Source of the DNA: Kalaharituber pfeilii
Lineage: Eukaryota > Ascomycota > Pezizomycetes > Pezizales > Pezizaceae
Direction: 5' to 3'
NCBI GenBank assembly: GCA_015179045.1
Contig: WHUZ01000028.1
Coordinates: forward strand, 310,001-374,000
DNA length: 64,000 bases
A program made the position numbers and the translations under genes. Under the pieces are notes generated by a model, which saw only the letters and a program-made list of their open reading frames with translations, was not told the origin of the DNA and did not search any database. The number at the start of each line of letters is the position of its first letter. Position 1 is the stretch's first letter. Positions 44,955-55,417 of this stretch are shown here, piece by piece.

Positions 44955-45778
44955 TAATTCCACAGACTTTGCTGTACCCTCGAGTACAGGTTTATCCACC
45001 CAATCTTGTACAAATGCAGTATAGGTTTCCAGATGTTTCTAATGATAGCATACGTAGAATTCCGTCACTTCTGCATCATGACACTCTTGCAGGTTGCATT
45101 AACCAAGTTGCTACATATTCCCAGATCGGGTCCCCTTAACCTCTGTGAAGCAAAGAGACCTACATTAGCTTACAGCTGCTGGGCCTTTTACATACGGGAC
45201 GCGAGAACAGCCTTTAACCATTGGGCCTTTGGCAGAAGCTGTATCACTTGGCCAATGCTGCCTTCAGCTCGAGATCCTAAACTTGGAGGTTCTATGGACA
45301 GTCAAACCTTGCTCGCAGATATTCTGGGGCCCGTGCTACTTGGGCATATCGTACAGGCTGGTAACCTGGTCACGGAGTGTGTTTTCATCCGCAGGCTGAG
45401 TGGCACGTCACACTGGGCTAAAATGCTCAAAAGATAACGATACTCTACTGCTACTGGACATGGGCATTTTAATAGTATTGATAGAAAGATAAGCTTATGC
45501 GACGCGCGTCCAGCAGCGAATGAAGCTTGAGACCACCTCTCTAATTAGGCTATGGGAATTGGAGCATGGGGCCGGGTAACTGGTATACTTCCTGGAGGCG
45601 AGCATGGAAAAGCTTGACTGGGCTGTCGGTCTCAGCTCTTGATGGCACCCCCAATATTTACGCTCTACTGCTTTGTGTATCTATGCATGCAAGAGAGAGT
45701 GTAGTGGTCATTTGAATCTTCTATGTAGCACATCCACTTACTCGAAGAAATGCAGATCGATTTCTCAAGGTGCAGAAT
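44955..45778. other. Unassigned
   Basis: An open frame at 45006-45437 has no recognisable domain. Nothing else is seen. Confidence 0.35.
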
Positions 45779-45787
45779 TATATAAAT
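45779..45787 (+). promoter_or_regulatory. TATA box of the DUF4360-type gene
   Basis: TATATAAAT about 170 bp before the ATG, followed by a C/T-rich leader (45815-45880), a common fungal core-promoter layout. Confidence 0.6.
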
Positions 45788-45949
45788 CTCAATAGCATCA
45801 CCCCACTTTATCATCTTTCCATTCACTTCTCAACATTCTCTCCTTCCCTTCCAGCTACCACTTCTCCTTCCCGAACCTGAACTCTCCGTGCTACCCGTCT
45901 TTTCGCTTGATCACTTCTCAGGACCAGTTATCCATTTGGCCTCGATACA

Positions 45950-46582
45950 ATGTACGCCCTTCCAAAGAGCATCATCGCACTTATCCTCCTCTTGGGTGCT
46001 GTCCTTGCATATGCACTCCCTTCGAGCGAGATCATCAAACGAGATGACCCACCTTGGCCGGCTGTCAATATAGAATCGATTGGCTATGCTGGGTCTGGAT
46101 GCTCTGCTGGCACGGTTAAGGTCGAACCTCAGAATAATTTTCAAGAGGTTAAGCTCACCTTCGATGCCTATGTTGCCTCTATAGGACCGGGAGTTCCTAT
46201 AACTGAAAAGCGCAAGAATTGTGTTATCACCATACTCGTAACCCGCCCCCCTGGCTGGTGTGTGGCTCTCTATAAAGGCGACTACACAGTACGAGTTGAA
46301 CTTGATTGGGGTGTCAACGCCATACAGCAGAGTGACTACTGGTGGGGTGGTGAAACTGCCACGTTTAAATCAAGCTGGGACGGCCCAATTGCGATTACCA
46401 AACCGTTCTACGATCTCGTACCGAAGTTAGTCTGGAGCGGGCCGACAGACACCATCCTGAAGATCGATACTCAGGTCAGACTGGACAATTCAATGAATCC
46501 AGCTGGAACTGGGCTCATAGCGACCGAGAGCATCAGTAACAAGGTCATGCACGTTTATCATCTTGATTGGGAGAAGTGTTAG
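45950..46582 (+). CDS. Secreted DUF4360-type protein
   Basis: A single uninterrupted 210-residue ORF. Residues 1-22 (MYALPKSIIALILLLGAVLA) are a signal peptide. A dibasic KR site in EIIKRDDP (near residue 31) is a likely Kex2-type processing point. The rest follows the DUF4360 pattern: GYAGSGCSAGTV, LTFDAYVASIGPG, EKRKNCVITI, and a central WGVN…YWWGGE stretch. Five to six cysteines are spread through the mature chain. The role of DUF4360 is unknown; members are secreted and occur widely in ascomycetes. The ATG at 45950 is preceded by caa and gives the signal peptide directly. No sign of decay. Confidence 0.85.
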   Translation: MYALPKSIIALILLLGAVLAYALPSSEIIKRDDPPWPAVNIESIGYAGSGCSAGTVKVEPQNNFQEVKLTFDAYVASIGPGVPITEKRKNCVITILVTRPPGWCVALYKGDYTVRVELDWGVNAIQQSDYWWGGETATFKSSWDGPIAITKPFYDLVPKLVWSGPTDTILKIDTQVRLDNSMNPAGTGLIATESISNKVMHVYHLDWEKC

Positions 46583-47595
46583 AAGGTTAGCAGCCTACAG
46601 GCGAGTCTTGTGTCCCTTTCCAATTCCCTTTTTACGTTTTCAAGTACTGAGATTCAGCCCTGCTAGCAATCGAGAAGTACGAAGTGCATGAATCACGAGG
46701 ACAGATATCTAAATATGATATATTTTGTTTTATTTTCTCTATTTTCCTTTCTTATTTATTTATTTATTTATTTTTTATCAAGTATCCCCGCTTATCGCTA
46801 CCCGCTATGGCAGGGCATTATTTATTGTTTCAAATTGTTGCGCCAATATGCTGGCTTATGGTTATCCTTTTACTCTCCTTAACCTTTAACCTGGACATGG
46901 AGGCGGAACGGTTTTCGTTTATGGCAGTGTTAAAGGAGCATGGCAGTGGGAATGGAAGCGAATTTTGTAACTCCACTTGACCGAGTGAGCGAAGAAATGT
47001 AACTACCTTCGCAGATACAACCCAGCAGGATTTGCAGGAGATTGAATGGGGTATGCGGACCATTGGATTGAAGAGATTTCTGCCTTGTCCGAAAGCTTTG
47101 AAATGGAATTTTATTTTGTGCACATCACCTATTACCCTCAAGTGGGGGGAAAACGTAGAGCCTAATGATAACTTGATAATTGATGAACGACTTGAATTCT
47201 TGATTATTCCTCAAGTCTGTGGCAATCTACCCTCTCTAAATACAAAATAATAACGCAGTATAAGAAATAGTAACATAGCAAATGAACGTTGCATGAGGTT
47301 GTCAGTTCTGCAGTGCAGTGTCCTCTGTGAACCAAGCCTGTAAGGTGTGGTGCTCTGGACAAACGCCTACTCTTTGTCAGGAGGGAGCTTTGTGCAGAGT
47401 CTTTGTCCAGAGGACAGCTTTGTCCAGGATACACTTTTGTTCGCAGAGCAGCTTTGTCCAGTGCAGCGTCCAGCGCTATACTGCAAGCCCACTCCGCATG
47501 CGGCGACAACCTGACATTCAACAAAGCCGATGTAGTGTATTGCGCTTCTGATGCTTCACGTTGGATGTGAGAATTGATATTACGAAACCTCATGT
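46583..47595. other. Unassigned, with a degenerate retroposon
   Basis: Includes the type A end at 46750-46830. A cluster of agctttgtccag-type repeats lies near 47390-47470. No gene supported. Confidence 0.4.
46750..46830 (-). mobile_element. Diverged type A retroposon
   Basis: An A/T tail (ttatttattta…), then tcaagtatccccgcttatcgctacc…ctatggcagggc. It starts at the CCCTGCC hairpin base and keeps the CCCTGC/GCGGGG stem. ttatttatt recurs on both sides. Confidence 0.6.
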
Positions 47596-48367
47596 AAGTA
47601 ACTTGCACATCGACAACAACCACAACAGGACGAGCGTTTGGAAGCGACTCTACAACCACAACGCTCCCCCTGACGAAACCCACATAGATCAGAGAGCTTT
47701 CGATCTAATTTTCTTTCGAAAATACCTATCTCCTCAGATTCCCCCCAGGGTAGATTTTTGAGCAGAATCTCAGCTCCCCGCTTTGTTACCACACACCAAT
47801 CCGGCGCCAAGAACCAATAGGGTACCCCGAGCCACCACCCATTGACCAATCAAATGCCGAAGGGAAAGAAGACGAGGACCGCCTCCCCCCCGCCTGCCTT
47901 CCCCCCCACCACCCCTCCCACAGACGGAGACGAATCCTCCGCCAGGCTCCCCACCTGCGGAGGAGATAGAGATAATCGACTGGGACACTTTAACAGCGGA
48001 AATAACGGAAAACCTGAGTTTCAGATAGGCCATGGTACTGGCATCATTGTGGAAACTCAGGACGGGGAAAGCCTGCCGAACCCAAGGATCAGTCCTAGCA
48101 ATCAAATGGGGAGCAGGGCCCGGCACCATGTCAGTGCACGGAAGCGGACAGGAAGGGCCCTCCCAGGCTGGATCCCCCCTTGCCCCCCACACCAACGAAG
48201 GCACCCACATTGGGGTTCAGCCCCATCACCACCTCACAAGCGACAACGGTGGAACACACCCCCTGAAGCCCTAGACTTCAGCACAATTGACACCGTGTAC
48301 TGCGAAGAGCCATCCCCAGAGAACACAACTCCCCTGATCCTGACGCCCACCCCCGCCCTCGACAGGA

Positions 48368-49945
48368 AACGCAAGGGAAATTTTTTTTTTTTATATCATT
48401 TATCGCTTACCGCCCTGTGGGCTATGGCTGTGTGTTAGGTACATGTGATCAACAGGAACTAAATGAGATAGAGAAAATAAAATACTGGCACACTGAAATG
48501 TAACTGAAGTCACCCTCCGTCCTCTTCCATCATCTCAATCAGCCCCTGTAGTGGGTCACCTTCTCCTTCCCTGCACTTTGGGGGTTTTCTTATTGCTGCC
48601 ATGCCCCCGGGCCATTTCTTCTGCCACACTCTACACCCCTCTAGTAAATGTCCGGTGGTCTCCTCCGCCTCCCCGCACCACCTACACCCTGGGTCTGTCG
48701 CCTCCCCTATGTGATGTCTCCATGCGCGTAGTCCCTTCGCCCCCAACAGTCCCGCTAGTCTCGATACTCGCGCGCCGAGTCTCTCCAGAGGTCGGTATGT
48801 CAGACCCAGTCTATTCCTTTCTCGTGCTCTCTCTCGCTTTGCCTCCTGTCTTATCCCCGCTTCTGTCACCACCTCTGCCGCGCATTGTAGCGCTGTCCCT
48901 ATTCTCGCTGCCTCATCTGCTGCTTCATTTCCTGGTATACTTTTGTGACTTTTCACCCACATCACAGCCATGTCTAGGTCTCCCCTATCCAGTCGCCTTT
49001 TCCAGGCTTCCCTGAGTCTCCTCGTCGCCCCGTCTGCTGTTGGGAGTCCCTTTGCTATTGCTGACATCCTGGATATCGCGAACGTGGAATCTGTGATGAT
49101 GAGTAGCTCTCCTTCCATCCTTTCTGCAGCCTCGCTGATCGCATATATCTCCGCATCGTTGACAGTAGCCTGGGCTCCCAGATATATCGAATCCGTCTCT
49201 CCTCCGATTGATATGCCTGCTCCGGCCTTCTCTCCGATCATGCTACCGTCTGTGTATGCTGTAATCCATCCTTCTTCCACTGTGTCATCTATGTGTCTTC
49301 TCCACTCTGCCACCTCCGCGTCTCTGGTCAAGGTCGGTAGGATAACTAGAGGCAATTCCCCCCCGTGTTGGAAGTTCCCTCTTAAGTACGTGCTCTCCGA
49401 GTCTTTTCTTCGTATCTCCTCTTCTTCGAACCGGAGTGCCCTTGCTTCTACCCGCTCAGCCTCAGCTCTCACGAAGGTCTCTATCGACTCCAAGTTCGCC
49501 AGGCCTTCAACCACCTCTCTTCTGGTCCCCCATGGCGCCCGAATTATGCCTCGTGTGACAGTATATTGCCACTTCTCCAGGTCCCTTAGCTTTCGTTCTT
49601 TTGGAGCTCCGTGAGCGTAGTCGCTCCAGGCCCACGCCCCCCACGTCGCGATATTCCTGGCGATGCTTGTGTATAGCTGGCGCTGTTTCGCTGGGTGTAA
49701 CTTTGTGAGTCTTGCTGCTGTCGCCCATGCCGCTTTGCCCAGTCTGAGTCTTTTCTGGTGGTGTTCGTCAAATTTCAGCTCCCAGTCTACATGTAATCCG
49801 ACTAGCCTGTAGGTTGGACCCTTGAATCCGACAATGAGAGTCTCGGACTTTCCCGGGTCTACCTGATATCCCTCCTCTGCCGCGTCTCTTTCCAGCAACC
49901 TTCGATGTTCTTTAATCTTTTTCCTTAGTCGGAACGCAAGGGAAA
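48368..49945 (-). mobile_element. 5'-truncated family B LINE (about 1.55 kb)
   Basis: A 13-bp TSD aacgcaagggaaa (48368-48380, 49933-49945). A T run, then the 3' hairpin (mutated arms) and the distal third of ORF2 in the minus orientation. Confidence 0.92.
48510..49932 (-). CDS. LINE ORF2 distal part: RT thumb, RNase H, zinc motif (intact frame)
   Basis: An open frame of about 470 element-derived residues with no stop. It begins in the reverse transcriptase thumb region (GYQVDPGKSETLIVGFKG, LHVDWELKFDEH). RNase H follows with all acidic positions: YTDGSMI, NDAEIYAISEA, ITDSTFAI and GNEAADEAAR. It ends with CRWCGEAEETTGHLLEGC and the stop at 48510-48512. The palm with the catalytic YxDD and the endonuclease are missing, so no autonomous activity is expected, but the undamaged frame points to recent insertion. 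The fused N-terminal residues upstream of 49932 are host DNA. Confidence 0.85.
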
Positions 49946-50580
49946 GGCACCCGCACAACCCGCACCACCCACGGCGGGGCCTAATCTCTCTCCCATCCCA
50001 GACACAAGACCGGAGACACGGAACAAAAAGCGCAAAGGGAAGACACCGTCACCCAGGACCCTTACGCTTTCAAGCACCAACTCAGCGACGAGGAGGCGAA
50101 AAAGATAGCCGCCACACCCCCGGTCACCACGCCTGCCATCACCAATATCACGCCAAAACCACCGGCTCTACAACCCACCCCAAGCCTCCAAACCCCGATG
50201 CCAGATCCCACGCCACGACCAACCCCGACATCACCACCTCAAGACAAGGCATTGACGTCCACGGAGTAGCCCTGAGGAAGGACTTAGGGAACATCCAAAG
50301 ATGGTTGGACGCTGCCAATAAAGACATAGGAAAGACAACTGGGATCCGGTGGCTGCAGAGGAAACAATCACTAATCAAAGAAGGAAAGCTGACAAGCTCC
50401 GTGGTGGTTTATTTGGAGGCACCCACTGAGATAGGGAAAGTGAGACTTGGAGGAAAGTGGTTAAGGGTGAGCCAGTATGAGTTGGACAGAGGAAGGAAAT
50501 AGGAAGACAAGGCTCCCCACACGCTGGTACCCGAGAATACTACCCACAATACAAGCGGAAGTCGTGGGCTTACACATGTT

Positions 50581-50640
50581 AATTAGTTGATCCTCACGCG
50601 AGTAATGAAATAAAAAAAAAAAAAAAAATTAGTTGATCCT
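50581..50640 (+). mobile_element. Smallest type B insertion (about 18 nt plus poly-A)
   Basis: Perfect 14-bp TSD aattagttgatcct at 50581-50594 and 50627-50640. Between them is only cacgcgagtaatgaaat and an A run: the 3' arm of the hairpin and the linker. Confidence 0.9.
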
Positions 50641-50737
50641 GTTGCTTTTCTTTTTATTTCTTATGTAGCTAAACCTCGCCATAGCCCTTAGGGCGGCATG
50701 CGAGTACTGATAAAAAAAAAAAAAAAAGTAACTTGCA

Positions 50738-51640
50738 GACCCATGACTTAATGTACCTAAGAATAAAGCCAACGTGGCTCGATCAACCACTAGCTTCAGT
50801 TAGTTGTCTTGTCAGTTAATTCGCTGTTTGGTATAAGGAAATGTTACAACTAAGTTAGCACGGTCTCTACGAGAAACCATGACTAGCTAAGACTACCGGC
50901 CGAGCCTGATTTGTTGGTAATACGAAAGATTTGCAACCATGTCCGAAAATGATGGGTCGCGTGTCAAAATGGGATAACTCTAACCCAAGCCTCCGTAATT
51001 ATGTAAGCGCTTCATGGTGTGAGCCTGGGGCCGGGACCGCACAATTACTTTCACCCGAGAACAATTGTGCAACATGGAGCGTTGTGTGCTGCATATGTGC
51101 CAACCAGACTATGTGCTGCAGTGGGATTTGCCATGCCAGGTCACGTCACGATAGAGTGTTTCCTGGAAAGAATTTATTTTACGCATGCCTCATGTTGGTA
51201 GCATTTCATTCAAATTTTAGCTCTTAACCCCTCCCTGTATACGTTTCTCATTAGTCTCTCTATATTTCCCCTTGCAAATCTAGTATTACCATCTCCAGCT
51301 TTCCTCCGCCTTCTATCAAACATTTTGTATGCATCCTTACTACTGAAATCCTCGGAATCTGCAGCTGAGCAAATAATATGCGTTTATGCCCCCTGAACAT
51401 CCAGTAATACCAGAAAAAGAAAAAAAAAGAAAGAATGATAAGAACAACCGCAAAAAGCCTATGTACACTGGGGCGTAAATATGTATATTTTTTTCGGGGT
51501 GCGTATTTCGCGCCAATGGCTTTGCGGTTTTGCGGTTTTGCAGGGTTGGTCTTGGCGGGAGGCCTGACTTCCCGGACATTGATCTTAATATTAATTTAAG
51601 TGCATTTAGTTGAATTCAGTGCAATTTTTCTCCGATTACG
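50738..51640. other. Unassigned
   Basis: Short frames only; no recognisable gene or repeat. Confidence 0.4.
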
Positions 51641-51644
51641 AGAC

Positions 51645-51653
51645 TATATATTT
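51645..51653 (+). promoter_or_regulatory. TATA-like box of the coiled-coil gene
   Basis: TATATATTT about 55 bp before the proposed ATG at 51704. Confidence 0.45.
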
Positions 51654-51703
51654 CTTCAATCAAAGCACATCTTCATATAGCCTACCATCCACAGATTTCA
51701 CGC

Positions 51704-53250
51704 ATGGACAACATGGCGCAAACTCGAGTACCAGCCCAGCAACAGCGTGACCGTGACCTGACGGGAAGCGATGAGTTACTTACTGACGAGACGCTGGATG
51801 GCCTGTGGGAATGGTTCTGCAATGTGGCGAATGAAGACAAATTTCAATCACAACTCATATTTGCGAAGCTTGTCAATGCGGTAGAAAATACGTTCCTCTT
51901 GCGCAAATAACCCCTACTAATTATGATACATAGGCTCGGAAACCATATCGCGATAACCACTCGCTCCCCCAGCATTGCGATCGGCTATTCACTCCGGGTA
52001 CCTCTCGCTACGCATCCAGTGAATACACTTCAGGCTACATTGAGGAGCAACAGCACCAAGAGCAAAGCGAGCATAAAGTTATCATGGAAGCCCTCAGTAC
52101 AAAGCTTGCCATTGCTGAAGATTCAGCACATACCAAGCAAACGATCATAAAGTACTTGGAGGGTTCATTGCAAACAAAGCAAATGATTATTAATCAACTT
52201 GAGGCACAGAATAAGGACATGGAGCAAGAACTAGGAGAGAACAAACTGAGACACGAGGGTGAAAAGAAGCAATTGGAGCTGGACTTGACGAAGATGCAAC
52301 AGGAATATTTAGAATATAAGGAGAAGGAAGAAGTTGAAAAGATGCAATTGGAGTCGAAGCTTACGGAAATGGATCGAATGCTGCAGGAATATAAACAAAT
52401 GGTCGAAGGTGAGAGAAAGCAATTGGAGCTGGACTTGAAGAAAGTGCGACAGGAATATTTAGAATATAAGGAGACGGAAGAAGGTGAAAGGATGCAATTG
52501 GAGTCGAAGCTCAAGGAAATGGACCAAAGCCAGCAGGAATATAAGCAAACGGTCGAAGATGAAAAAAAGCAGTTGGAGCTGGACTTGAAGAAGGTACAAC
52601 AAGACTATTTAGAATGCAAGGAGAAGGGGGAAGGTGAAAAGGTACAATTGGAGTCAAAGCTCAAGGAAATGCATCAAACATATCAGGACTATAAGCAAAA
52701 GGCCGAAGGTGAGAAAACGCGATTGCGGTCAAGGATCAAGACTATCAATCTAGAATATGCGCAATACATAACGAAGAGCGAAAATCAGAAAACAGGACTG
52801 GAGAACAGTCTCCAGCAGCTGCAGGCAGAGCATAAAAAGTGCGGTCTACGCTTTGTCCTCAAATCGGAACTAGATAATACGTTCATGAATTATTCGTTTG
52901 ACAAGGTGCCCACAAGAAGCACGACTTTCACAAGAAGCACGACTATTACAGCAAGCACGACTTTCAGACTTGAAAAGCATCCGAACGGAATGGTCTCTTT
53001 CCGGGCAACCAGCCCATGCGGATACCTTGGTATGAGTGATGTCGCTGGTCTCAGCTGGGCTAGCGCTCTCGAGCTAAGCTTGTCATGTGGCAGCAGCCAG
53101 ATGTTTTGCCTTCACGAAGATGGCAAGGGAGGGAGGTACATCGAGCCTGCAGATTTTCCTGGGAAGTTCCTTACGGCATATGGACAAACCAGTATTGTAT
53201 TGTGTGAAGGAAAGTCAGCAGCTGCGCTATTTTACTTTATTGATAGATGA
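51704..53250 (+). CDS. Coiled-coil protein with 50-residue repeats and a beta-trefoil-like tail (two exons)
   Basis: Exon 1 51704-51880 and exon 2 51934-53250 give 497 residues in one frame. The 53-bp intron has GTAGAA, a TACTAAT branch site and CATAG. Residues 1-100 have no known domain (LTDETLDGLWEWFCNVANED). Residues ~109-364 are a long charged coiled coil. Inside it, three units of exactly 150 bp repeat (starts 52261, 52411, 52561; QLELDLKKVQQEYLEYKE… QLESKLKEMDQ…QEYKQ). The C-terminal ~130 residues (FRLEKHPNGMVSFRATSPCG, then YLGMSD … FLTAYGQTSIVL) look like a fascin- or lectin-type beta-trefoil fragment, by pattern only. A short threonine/serine repeat (TRSTTFTRSTT) joins the two. Coiled-coil proteins of this kind often scaffold or dimerise; no specific role can be given. 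Confidence 0.7.
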
Positions 53251-53593
53251 AGTTGGCCCTGTTGCGTCGGCAGAGTTGCACTGGCGCCACATGGCGGAAT
53301 GTTGAAATGCTGGATGCATACCATGTAGTCGATGTCCATTGTGTTGTTAATTCTCGTTTTTTGGGTGAGCGATCCGGTTCCAAGGAAACAACTATAGTGG
53401 TAGTGGGTCATGTATGTAGCGAACTTCAATGATCATGTGATTAAATCTCTCTTCCTCCATTCGACAGCGTGACCTTGTATGCATCACATTATACCGCACT
53501 AGCTGTGATTGAAATACATGCTAGCGTAAGTAGTTAATTCTTACACCTGCAACAAACTACGATTGTGTATAGCCTCGTCCCCAGGCGTTTGTA

Positions 53594-53683
53594 GAAGCCT
53601 GAGATTACTGCCCTGCCATGGCGAACAGCTACAAGCGGGGTCATGTGATATAAAAAAAAAAAAAAAAAAGAAGCCTGAGATTA
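53594..53683 (+). mobile_element. Type A hairpin/poly-A mini-retroposon (best exemplar)
   Basis: A perfect 14-bp TSD gaagcctgagatta (53594-53607, 53670-53683) encloses ctgCCCTGCCATGGCG … AAGCGGGGTCATGTGATAT plus A17. The whole insert is 62 nt. Confidence 0.95.
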
Positions 53684-54334
53684 GCTAATCGGGTGATCAC
53701 GTGAGTGCCAAGAACTGTAAATATAATAAAAATTGTCATTTAAATATACAACCGCCTGGAGGCATTGTTGCAATTCTATCTCGAGCAAAACCACTTCGCG
53801 CCGGAGGTCGAAATCGTAATGGATTCGGAGCATGTATTACGGAACCGTAATGTTCCGCGTACTTTTTTATCAAATACACTACTTCCTATGGAGAGCTTGA
53901 GGGGGTGCTGGGGGTGCCGCCCAGCTATGTAAGTCCAGTATTAAGTTCTTCTACTACCTCTGCATAGCCAATTAATTATAGGAACTTTTATCCGGAATTG
54001 TTCCTTATAGGTATAGCCTCGTTCCCTACAATTAGGTAACTAGTTAATTACTGGAGAATGGGGCTAATATAGGTGGGTAGGCAGTAACTAGTAACTGGAT
54101 AGCTACCTATAGCTAGCCAGTTAGACTAAACTTCAAGACAGAGAGAGTTGGACCTAAAAGAGTCGGACTTACTGGAATTGAAGTTAATAACTCTTAGAAT
54201 AATATACAGAAAGTTACTATCCACTAGGTCAAACAGACACTTGACTAGCAATGCTTATATAGCACTTATTTATGTAACTATGACACCATTTCAGCTTGTC
54301 GTATATTGCTTGTCACATATACATATTTTATACT
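53684..54334. other. Unassigned; possible diverged satellite flank
   Basis: AT-rich, no gene. actcttagaataatata near 54189 resembles part of the adjacent satellite unit, so the array may extend left in decayed form. Confidence 0.45.
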
Positions 54335-55385
54335 ACTCACCTCTGAATTATAATCAAAACTTTCAGAAATGATATTTTCTATTATGAGAAACTAATTCCG
54401 GATGCCAGCTATATTATATTCTACTCTAATTTGATTCTCAGTGCTACTATCATCTACTCCGATACTATTATACTTATTAGTAAGGCCATTACTAAGTAGT
54501 TATATAGAACTACTTAGCTCCGGAGTATAGTAAAAATTTCAAAAATAGTATTCTTCATCATAAGGAACTCATTCCAGATGCCCGCTATACTCCGCATTAG
54601 TTTGACTCTTAGTAGAAAGTAGTACTGCTATCCTCCACTGCCACTAGTACACCATTGGGCGAAGCCATTGCCAGATAGCTGTATAGAACTACTCAGCTCC
54701 GGAGTATGATAAAACTCTCGGAAATGGTATTTTTCATTATAAGGAACTCATTCCGGATGCCTGCTACACTCCATATTAGTTTGACTCTCAGTGGAAAGTA
54801 GTACTGCTATACTCCACTGCCACTAGTATACCATTGGGCAAAGCCATTGCCAGATAGTTGTATAGAACTACTCAGCTCCGGAGTATAATAAAACTCTTAG
54901 AAATAATATACTTCACCATGAGAAACTTATTCCGGACACTAGCTACACTCCGTCCGCATTAGTTTGACTCTCTAGAAAGTTGTACTGCTATACTCTACCG
55001 CTACATACTACTGGGCAAGGCCATTGCCAGATAGGTGTATAGAACTACTCAGCTCCGGAGTATGATAAAACTCTTGGAAATCATATGCTTCACCATGAGG
55101 AACTCATTCCGGATGCTACCGGCAGCTACACTCTGCATTAGTTTGACTCTCAGTAGAAAGTTGTGCTGCTATACTCTGCCGCCATATACTACTTGGCAAG
55201 GCTATTGCTAGATAGGTGTATAGAACTACTCAGCTCCGGAGTATGATAAAACTCTCGGAAATAATATGCTTCACCCTGAGAAACTCATTCCGGATGCCAG
55301 CTACACTCTACATTAGTTTAACTCTCAGTAGAAAATTGTGCTGCTATACTCCACCACCATATACCACTTGGCAAGGCTATTGCCA
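54335..55385 (+). repeat. Satellite array, about 180-bp unit, six copies
   Basis: Units begin near 54335, 54517, 54696, 54877, 55046 and 55234. Each contains agctccggagtat.ataaaa, ctcattccggatgcc, attagtttgactct and attg(g)gcaaggccattgcca. The leftmost unit is the most diverged. The last is cut at gccattgcca by a LINE. Confidence 0.88.

Positions 55386-55417
<32 letters not shown>

Larger units (their letters stand above)
47854..50502 (+). pseudogene. Family B LINE gag-like ORF1, split and frameshifted
   Basis: The first part starts MPKGKKTRTASPPPAFPPT and is proline-rich; near 47960 the better frame changes (EIEIIDWDTLTAEI). A family B LINE interrupts at 48381-49945. The second part includes DPYAFKHQLSDEEAKKIA, more proline/threonine-rich linker, then VALRKDLGNIQRWLDAANKD … GIRWLQRKQSL … SSVVVYLEAP … VRLGGKWLRVSQYELDRGR, the conserved gag core of this LINE type, stopping at TAG 50500-50502. 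The protein would bind element RNA. No zinc knuckle follows. Confidence 0.7.
47596..50737 (+). mobile_element. Internally deleted family B LINE with intact ends, hosting two later insertions
   Basis: A 12-bp TSD aagtaacttgca (47596-47607, 50726-50737). The 5' end (cgacaacaaccacaacagga then cgagcgtttggaag) resembles the 5' end of the family A element at 22741. It has a gag-like ORF, no ORF2 at all, then the complete 3' UTR, the CTCGCC…GCGAG hairpin and poly-A. Later insertions inside it: a family B LINE (48381-49932, minus) and an 18-nt type B end (50595-50626). Confidence 0.88.
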
